From VXRD01 sp965242535 (GTDB lineage: Bacteria > Latescibacterota > UBA2968): 64,000 bases of DNA. Positions within the stretch are counted from its first letter, which is position 1; every line of letters begins with the position of its first letter. Below the pieces are notes generated by a model. It was not told the origin of the DNA. It ran no database searches and saw only the letters and a program-made list of their open reading frames with translations. Positions 59,401 through 64,000 of this stretch are shown here, piece after piece. The stretch lies in contig OZ251458.1 in the NCBI GenBank assembly GCA_965242535.1, positions 744,001 through 808,000 on the forward strand, in the 5' to 3' direction. Position numbers and translations under genes: made by a program.

Positions 59401-61470
59401 ATGTTTCGAAACCCCATCCCACATCGCGGCGTTTTTCTCGCGGTCTTGCTCGTTGCCGACGCGCTGATCATCGCCTTGGGCGCGGCGGTTTGGATCGCGC
59501 TCACATTGCCCAGACTGCCCGAGGATCCCGATGACTTGTCGGCGGAAGCAGGCATCAACATTTACGCGGCCTCTGGGGAATTGCTCTACACGGTGAATCG
59601 GCGCGTCGATCGCGTCGGCCTCGACGCCATCCATCCGCACTTCGTGCAAGCCGTGCTCGCGATAGAAGACGAGGATTTTTACCGCCACCGCGGGTACAGC
59701 CTCAAAGCCTCCCTCGGCGCGGCTTGGACGAATATCCGCCATTGGGACAAGGTGCGCGGCGGCAGCACGCTCACGCAACAAATCGCAAAAAACATCTTTC
59801 TCACGCGGGAAAAATCCTATTTGCGGAAACTGAAAGAACTCTGCCTCGCAACGCAACTCGAAGCCCTTTTTGAACGCCACTACGGCGCGGATTACAAAGA
59901 CCGCTTGCTCGAACTCTACATCAACGGCAGTTTTTACGGCGCGAATGCGTATGGCATCGCAGACGCGGCGCGCACCTATTTTGGCAAACGCCCCGCGGAC
60001 CTCGCGCTCCTCGAAGCCGCAACGCTGGCCGGCCTGCCCAACGCGCCGAGCGTGCTCAACCCCTTTCGGAAAGACCCCGCGCGCGTGATGGCCCGCGCCG
60101 AGCTCGTGTTGCGCCGCATGCGTGTCGCGGGATTTATCACATCGGAAGACGCCGAAAATGCCCTCGCTGATGGCCTGCAACTCGCATCGGAACGCGCGCC
60201 CCAAAACCGCTCGCCGCTCTTTGTGGAAACCATCAAAGCCGAGGTGGCGGAACTTTGGGGACCGTCCGCGCTGAACTTTGGCGGCCTGACCATTTATACC
60301 ACCCTCGACCTGTCCGTGCAACGCGCCGCCGAACGCGCGATGGCACAGGGCTTGGCCGATCTCGACGCGCGGCTCGGGTTCTCGGATTACGAACGCGCAT
60401 CGCCGGATCGGCGCGCCGATTACGTGCAGGGCGCGTTGATCGGCTTGGACCCGCGCACGGGTCACGTCAAAGCGATGGTGGGGGGCCGCGACATTTTCGT
60501 CAGTTTTTACAACCGAGCCACGCGAGCGCGCCGCCAACCCGGTTCGGGATTCAAGCCCTTTGTCTATCTCGCGGCGTTTGAAACCGGCGGCCTATCCCCT
60601 GTTTCGCTCTTCAACGACGAACCGCGCACCTATCGCGTGAACGACGGGGATTGGACGCCGAAAAATTTTGCCAACCAATACCTCGGCCTCACCACGGCGG
60701 CGCAGGCCCTGGTCAAATCCGCGAACGCGACCAGCGTGCAAATCGCCATGCACATCCGCCCCAAACGCATCGTGGATCTCGCCCGACGCATGGGCATTCA
60801 AAGCGAACTCAAACCCTATCCGAGCATTGCTTTGGGCGCGCAAGAAGTCACCTTGATCGACATGGCCGCGGCTTATGGCACCCTTGCGCGGTATGGCTTT
60901 CGCGTCGAACCGACATTCATCGCGCGCATCGAAGACGCCGCAGGCGAATCCCGATATGTGCATCGCCCAAATCCCGTGCCCGTTGTCGATCCCGAATGCG
61001 TTGCGGTGGTGGTCGACTTGATGCGACACATCGTCAATCGCGGCACGGGCCGAGCGGTTCGCGCCCTGGGCTTTCGGGGACCCGTTGCCGGCAAAACGGG
61101 CACGACCAACGACAACACAGACGCCTGGTTTATGGGTTTCACGCCCGATCTGGTGGTCGGCGTTTGGATCGGCTTTGACAACCGCGACGGGCGGCGTCAA
61201 CTCATCGAAAAAGGGACCGGGCGTCAGATCACAGGCGGCAATGGCGCCGCACCGATCTGGACTGCGTTCATGAAAAGCATCGGCGCGGACAAACCCGCAA
61301 CCGCCTTCATCACGCCTAAGGGCATCGCCGAACGCGCCGTGGACTTACGCACCGGCATCGCCGACACCTCGGCCCGCGCCATCGTCCTATCCCTGCCCGA
61401 AGGCACCCCGCCCAATACGCCCGCGGATACGTTGCGTTTTTGGCTATCGGAAAACCCATCCGCAGATTGA
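59401..61470 (+). CDS. PBP1A-family bifunctional peptidoglycan glycosyltransferase/transpeptidase
   Basis: The 689-residue class A penicillin-binding protein has one N-terminal transmembrane helix. A GT51 glycosyltransferase domain follows, with the catalytic glutamate in VLAIEDEDFYRHRGYSLKA and the signature GGSTLTQQIAKN. The transpeptidase domain has the active serine S382 in PGSGFKPF, the SxN in VKSANATS and the KTG triad in GKTGTTNDNTDAWF. It polymerises and cross-links peptidoglycan in the periplasm. GGGGAGGGG lies about 10 nt before ATG 59401. Confidence 0.96.
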   Translation: MFRNPIPHRGVFLAVLLVADALIIALGAAVWIALTLPRLPEDPDDLSAEAGINIYAASGELLYTVNRRVDRVGLDAIHPHFVQAVLAIEDEDFYRHRGYSLKASLGAAWTNIRHWDKVRGGSTLTQQIAKNIFLTREKSYLRKLKELCLATQLEALFERHYGADYKDRLLELYINGSFYGANAYGIADAARTYFGKRPADLALLEAATLAGLPNAPSVLNPFRKDPARVMARAELVLRRMRVAGFITSEDAENALADGLQLASERAPQNRSPLFVETIKAEVAELWGPSALNFGGLTIYTTLDLSVQRAAERAMAQGLADLDARLGFSDYERASPDRRADYVQGALIGLDPRTGHVKAMVGGRDIFVSFYNRATRARRQPGSGFKPFVYLAAFETGGLSPVSLFNDEPRTYRVNDGDWTPKNFANQYLGLTTAAQALVKSANATSVQIAMHIRPKRIVDLARRMGIQSELKPYPSIALGAQEVTLIDMAAAYGTLARYGFRVEPTFIARIEDAAGESRYVHRPNPVPVVDPECVAVVVDLMRHIVNRGTGRAVRALGFRGPVAGKTGTTNDNTDAWFMGFTPDLVVGVWIGFDNRDGRRQLIEKGTGRQITGGNGAAPIWTAFMKSIGADKPATAFITPKGIAERAVDLRTGIADTSARAIVLSLPEGTPPNTPADTLRFWLSENPSAD

Positions 61471-61588
61471 GGACAGGCACGGGGGCCTGTCCCTACGGGG
61501 TGTTCTATACAAAATGGCATTGTAGGGACAACCCCCTGTGGTTGTCCTGTATTCGGATAGGCACGGGGCCTGTCCCTACGGATGATGG
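61471..61588. repeat. Type 1 and type 2 GTAGGG hairpins together
   Basis: GGACAGGCACGGGGGCCTGTCCCTACGGGGTG starts at the PBP1A stop. It is followed by ATTGTAGGGACAACCCCCTGTGGTTGTCCTGTATTCGG (GGACAACC-type stem, inverted) and GGCACGGGGCCTGTCCCTACGG. Both stem types occur side by side, as at 6284-6379. Confidence 0.85.
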
Positions 61589-61689
61589 GGGCGGGCCGAC
61601 CACTGACCACCAAAGGAAACGCCATGCAACCCTGGCCCTTTCTCCACATCGCCCGTTCGATAGCGCGTGCCCAATCGTCGGTTCGCTCC

Positions 61690-62358
61690 TCACCGATACC
61701 ACCGGATCAAGATCCCCTCCGACACAGAGCAGGTATAGAGCAAACGCAATACCCACATCTCGACCACCGTGCGTACAAAGCCCCGTTCTCGCCATCGGCG
61801 CGTCGAGGTACACACCGCGGCGTCGAGCATCGCAAATTTGCCCACTCGCGCCACCTGCTTGCAAAACTCCGAATCTTCAAACAACCGCAAGCGGGGAAAT
61901 CCCCCCAAGCTTTCGAAGGTCTCGCGCCGAACGTAAATCCCCTGATCCCCATAAGTGATTCCCAGATAGCGAGATCGCATGGTGCTCATGAAGGCGACCA
62001 ACCGAAAGCCCATCGCGTTTTCCGACAAGCCGAGTCGGAATCGCCCACCCACCACATCGGGCGTGCGTAGGGACTCGCGGATCAAGGTCAACCCATTGGC
62101 TGGCAAAAAGGTATCGGCGTGCAAAAATAAAAACACATCGCCCGTCGCCCGTTCGGCGCCGGCATTCATCTGATATGCGCGCCCGGTTTCTTTTGCCCGA
62201 ACCCATTGCGCGCGTCCCCATGCTTCGACCACGCCCTGCGTGCCGTCCGTGCTTCCGCCATCGACTACGATCACTTCCACCCCATCGCAAAATTGCGCCA
62301 AGCATGCGCCGATGATGGGTTCTTCATTGAGAACGGGTATGATCACGCTGATCTGCAC
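61690..62358 (-). CDS. TIGR04283-family glycosyltransferase
   Basis: The 222-residue GT2-type enzyme starts at GTG 62358 with GGAGG 4 nt upstream. MQISVIIPVLNEEPIIGACL and VIVVDGGSTDGTQGV are the nucleotide-sugar site, followed by FLFLHADTFLP with the metal-binding D-x-D-like motif. GRFRLGLSENAMGFRLVAFM and YGDQGIYVRRETFESLGGFP are characteristic of the TIGR04283 family, members of which occur in arsenosugar biosynthesis and other glycolipid pathways. It overlaps the downstream end of the phosphotransferase gene by 35 nt. Confidence 0.92.
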   Translation of the reverse strand: MQISVIIPVLNEEPIIGACLAQFCDGVEVIVVDGGSTDGTQGVVEAWGRAQWVRAKETGRAYQMNAGAERATGDVFLFLHADTFLPANGLTLIRESLRTPDVVGGRFRLGLSENAMGFRLVAFMSTMRSRYLGITYGDQGIYVRRETFESLGGFPRLRLFEDSEFCKQVARVGKFAMLDAAVCTSTRRWRERGFVRTVVEMWVLRLLYTCSVSEGILIRWYR

Positions 62359-62911
62359 GCCGCCTCCGTCGGTTTTTTATCATGGCAAAAAAACGCCGCG
62401 CATAGCTGATTAGGGAAATGACGAGCAATGCCACGCTGATGCCGACCAACGCGGATTTGAGCGCGGTGGCGTCCCAAAAATAGGCCAAGAGCAACGCGCT
62501 CAGTGCCAGCGACGTGGCTTTGCCCCAAATATTGGACGCCAACACCACGCCGCATTGCTTGGCCAGATACACCCCGCCGAGAAAGATCGCCGCGTCGCGC
62601 ACCAAAACCGCCACCAGCAACCAGACGGGAAGATTTTTGAAGCACACCAATGCGATGGCAATGGCGCCGATGCCCACCTTATCGGCCAGCGGATCGAGAA
62701 TTTTCCCCCACCGAGAAACTTGACCCAGCCTGCGGGCGATGTACCCATCTGCCCAGTCGCTCGCGATCATCACTGCGACCACGGCAAATGCCTCCCACAT
62801 GTAATCCCGCCCCAGCGCGATGAACCACACGGCGGGGAGGGTCAGTGCCGCGCGCGACAAACTGATGGCATTTGATAGGGTCCAAAATTTTTTGTCTTCA
62901 TCGGTTGCCAT
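62324..62911 (-). CDS. CDP-alcohol phosphatidyltransferase family protein (PgsA-like)
   Basis: The 195-residue membrane protein has the signature DWADGYIARRLGQVSRWGKI followed by LDPLADKVG, matching D-G-x2-A-R-x8-G-x3-D-x3-D, which binds CDP-diacylglycerol and metal. Five to six hydrophobic helices surround it. It may make phosphatidylglycerophosphate or a related phospholipid. A GTG at 62917 is an alternative start. The gene overlaps the glycosyltransferase gene, so both may serve one lipid or glycolipid pathway. Confidence 0.92.
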   Translation of the reverse strand: MATDEDKKFWTLSNAISLSRAALTLPAVWFIALGRDYMWEAFAVVAVMIASDWADGYIARRLGQVSRWGKILDPLADKVGIGAIAIALVCFKNLPVWLLVAVLVRDAAIFLGGVYLAKQCGVVLASNIWGKATSLALSALLLAYFWDATALKSALVGISVALLVISLISYARRFFAMIKNRRRRRADQRDHTRSQ

Positions 62912-63002
62912 AAACACCCGTGTGATACCAATCCGAGTCGAGCGAGTTCGCCCTCGAGAATGGGGCGCAATAACAATGCAAAGAGACTTGCGTTTGTGCG
63001 TC

Positions 63003-63725
63003 TCACGCCAGCATCAATTTCAGCCCAATGCACAAGGCTAAGACCAGCGCGCTGCGGTTGAACCACAGGGGTGACAAGCGGCGGTTCAAGAACAAGCCCG
63101 CGGCGGCGCCCAGGCACAGAACGGGTAACATCCACACATTCAGCATCAAACTTTGCGGGTTGATCAGGCCCAAAAAAACGTAAGGTATCAGTTTCAACAC
63201 GTTCAAAGCGATGCCGAAGACCCAAGCCGTGCCCACAAATGCGCGCCCGCTGAGGCCCTGCGGCAACAAGTACAACATCAAAATCACCCCGCCTGCGGAG
63301 AGCAAGGTGGAGACTGTGCCCAACGTGACGCCGACGCCAAACCGCATCCACGGCCCGGTGGGTTTGACGTTGCCCAATACGCGATCTCTGCAAGCTTGTA
63401 GAATTGCAAAAACACATGCCATCGCGCCCAACACGCGCCGAAACCAGACCTCGGGCACGATGTCCAAAATGCCCGCGCCTATCGCAATCCCAAGCACCAT
63501 GCCGGGCAGGAGTGCCCTGACGTGCTCGCCGACCCAGTGTCCCCAGTAGTAACGCGCACTGATCGCGTCTGTCGCCAATGACAAGGGCAAAATTAGCCCC
63601 AATGCGGCCTTTGCGGGAATAGCCAATGCGAGCACGGGCGCGGCCACCACCCCAATACCTCCGCCAAACCCCGCGCGCATCACGCCGATCAAAAAACCAC
63701 CCACTGCCAACACGACCAAATCCAT
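63003..63725 (-). CDS. TauE/SafE-family sulfite exporter-like permease
   Basis: The roughly 240-residue membrane protein shows about eight hydrophobic helices arranged as two repeats. GVMRAGFGGGIGVVAAPVLA at the N-terminus and GVGVTLGTVSTLLSAGGVIL in the middle are the paired TauE/SafE signatures (G-x-GGG...). These permeases export or import sulfite, sulfoacetate or other organosulfur anions. The start at ATG 63725 is chosen over TTG 63734. It could relate to the sulfatases in the window, but this is an inference. Confidence 0.9.
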   Translation of the reverse strand: MDLVVLAVGGFLIGVMRAGFGGGIGVVAAPVLALAIPAKAALGLILPLSLATDAISARYYWGHWVGEHVRALLPGMVLGIAIGAGILDIVPEVWFRRVLGAMACVFAILQACRDRVLGNVKPTGPWMRFGVGVTLGTVSTLLSAGGVILMLYLLPQGLSGRAFVGTAWVFGIALNVLKLIPYVFLGLINPQSLMLNVWMLPVLCLGAAAGLFLNRRLSPLWFNRSALVLALCIGLKLMLA

Positions 63726-64000
63726 GCTATCCAAAAAATCACCTGTGAAAATCAGCGATCATTCGCTGGGGTATAGAATACGTGTAAATTGCGATACCCA
63801 AAATGGGCTTATCGACATTCTAGCCATATTTTTCTTGATGTACAAATACGTGGATACTAACTTAGACACGGCATCTTCACGCGCCAATACTCGGTTTGAA
63901 CGCCAGAAAATTAAAACGATTTGCAGTCCAACACTTTGACGAGGCGTTTTCTCATGCGTCTTTTTAAAAAATAAATGACGCATGGCGGAAACGCAAGGGC
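63726..64000. other. Window end, AT-rich region without recognised gene
   Basis: This low-GC stretch contains a TGATGTACAAATACGTGG segment and an inverted repeat ATGCGTC (63954-63960)/GACGCAT (63977-63983) around an AT-rich loop. No coding signal is seen. Confidence 0.4.

Noticed and set aside
59038..60537. Minus-strand 499-codon frame
   Set aside because: Opposes the membrane-protein and PBP1A genes, whose catalytic motifs are intact on the plus strand.
63954..63983. ATGCGTC/GACGCAT inverted repeat as an insertion-sequence end
   Set aside because: Only 7 bp arms, no second copy in the window and no transposase. It may be chance or a weak hairpin.

Overview
This is a GC-rich (about 58-60%) chromosomal window from a bacterium of uncertain phylum. 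The combination of a stand-alone archaeal-type PheS/PheT, several formylglycine sulfatases, BNR_4, heparinase, SGNH, ThuA and enolase-superfamily genes, DUF4159/DUF4175 proteins, a dockerin-like C-terminal 'DxDGDGxxxFADF' tag and very many dispersed hairpin repeats recalls uncultured polysaccharide-degrading lineages such as Poribacteria or Latescibacterota. That placement is an inference. No rRNA, tRNA, CRISPR array or transposase gene was seen.

Layout. 1-4.6 kb: M20 peptidase (cut by the window edge), pheT and pheS on the minus strand. 4.9-6.1 kb: sulfatase. 6.8-11.5 kb: a 1558-residue secreted GLUG/He_PIG/dockerin-like protein. 12-18.7 kb: GPP34 protein, ThuA, a uronate-dehydrogenase-like reductase, folD under a ZTP riboswitch, a BNR_4 protein and a nitroreductase. 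18.8-26.5 kb: an accessory stretch with a three-gene unknown operon whose last gene is an MBL protein lacking its catalytic N-terminal half, a Fic protein, a Fic relic, an AGPS-like FAD enzyme, a nucleotidyltransferase pair, a mandelate-racemase-family enzyme and a broken antitoxin/toxin pair. 26.5-30.3 kb: sodium:solute symporter and hydroxyacid-oxoacid transhydrogenase. 30.4-32.4 kb: an AT-richer type II restriction-modification pair. 32.7-33.0 kb: a deletion scar of a ribose-type ABC transporter. 33-43 kb: fatty acid hydroxylase, second ThuA, second sulfatase, DUF4175, DUF4159, a YkgJ-like protein and DUF4432. 43.4-52.4 kb: Mur ligase plus LD-carboxypeptidase, a GH13-like protein, a nucleotide-sugar epimerase, heparinase II/III and SGNH hydrolase. 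52.9-58.3 kb: coiled-coil protein, frdBCD without frdA, then HEPN plus two DUF262 proteins (likely defence). 58.6-64 kb: membrane protein, PBP1A, TIGR04283-type glycosyltransferase, CDP-alcohol phosphotransferase and a TauE/SafE permease.

How it fits together. The catabolic genes (two sulfatases, heparinase, BNR_4, SGNH, uronate-dehydrogenase-like, MR-family, DUF4432, SSS symporter) suggest use of sulfated or uronic-acid-rich glycans. The accessory genes (R-M, DUF262/HEPN, Fic, nucleotidyltransferase pairs, MBL operon) look like mobile defence or conflict modules, several of them decayed.

The most unusual non-coding signal is the repeat content. A modular element of about 330-480 bp occurs six times, and at least one copy has perfect 12-bp terminal inverted repeats. 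A superfamily of short hairpins shares flanks but changes its stem sequence in a base-pair-preserving way. Heptamer arrays also fill the gaps between genes.
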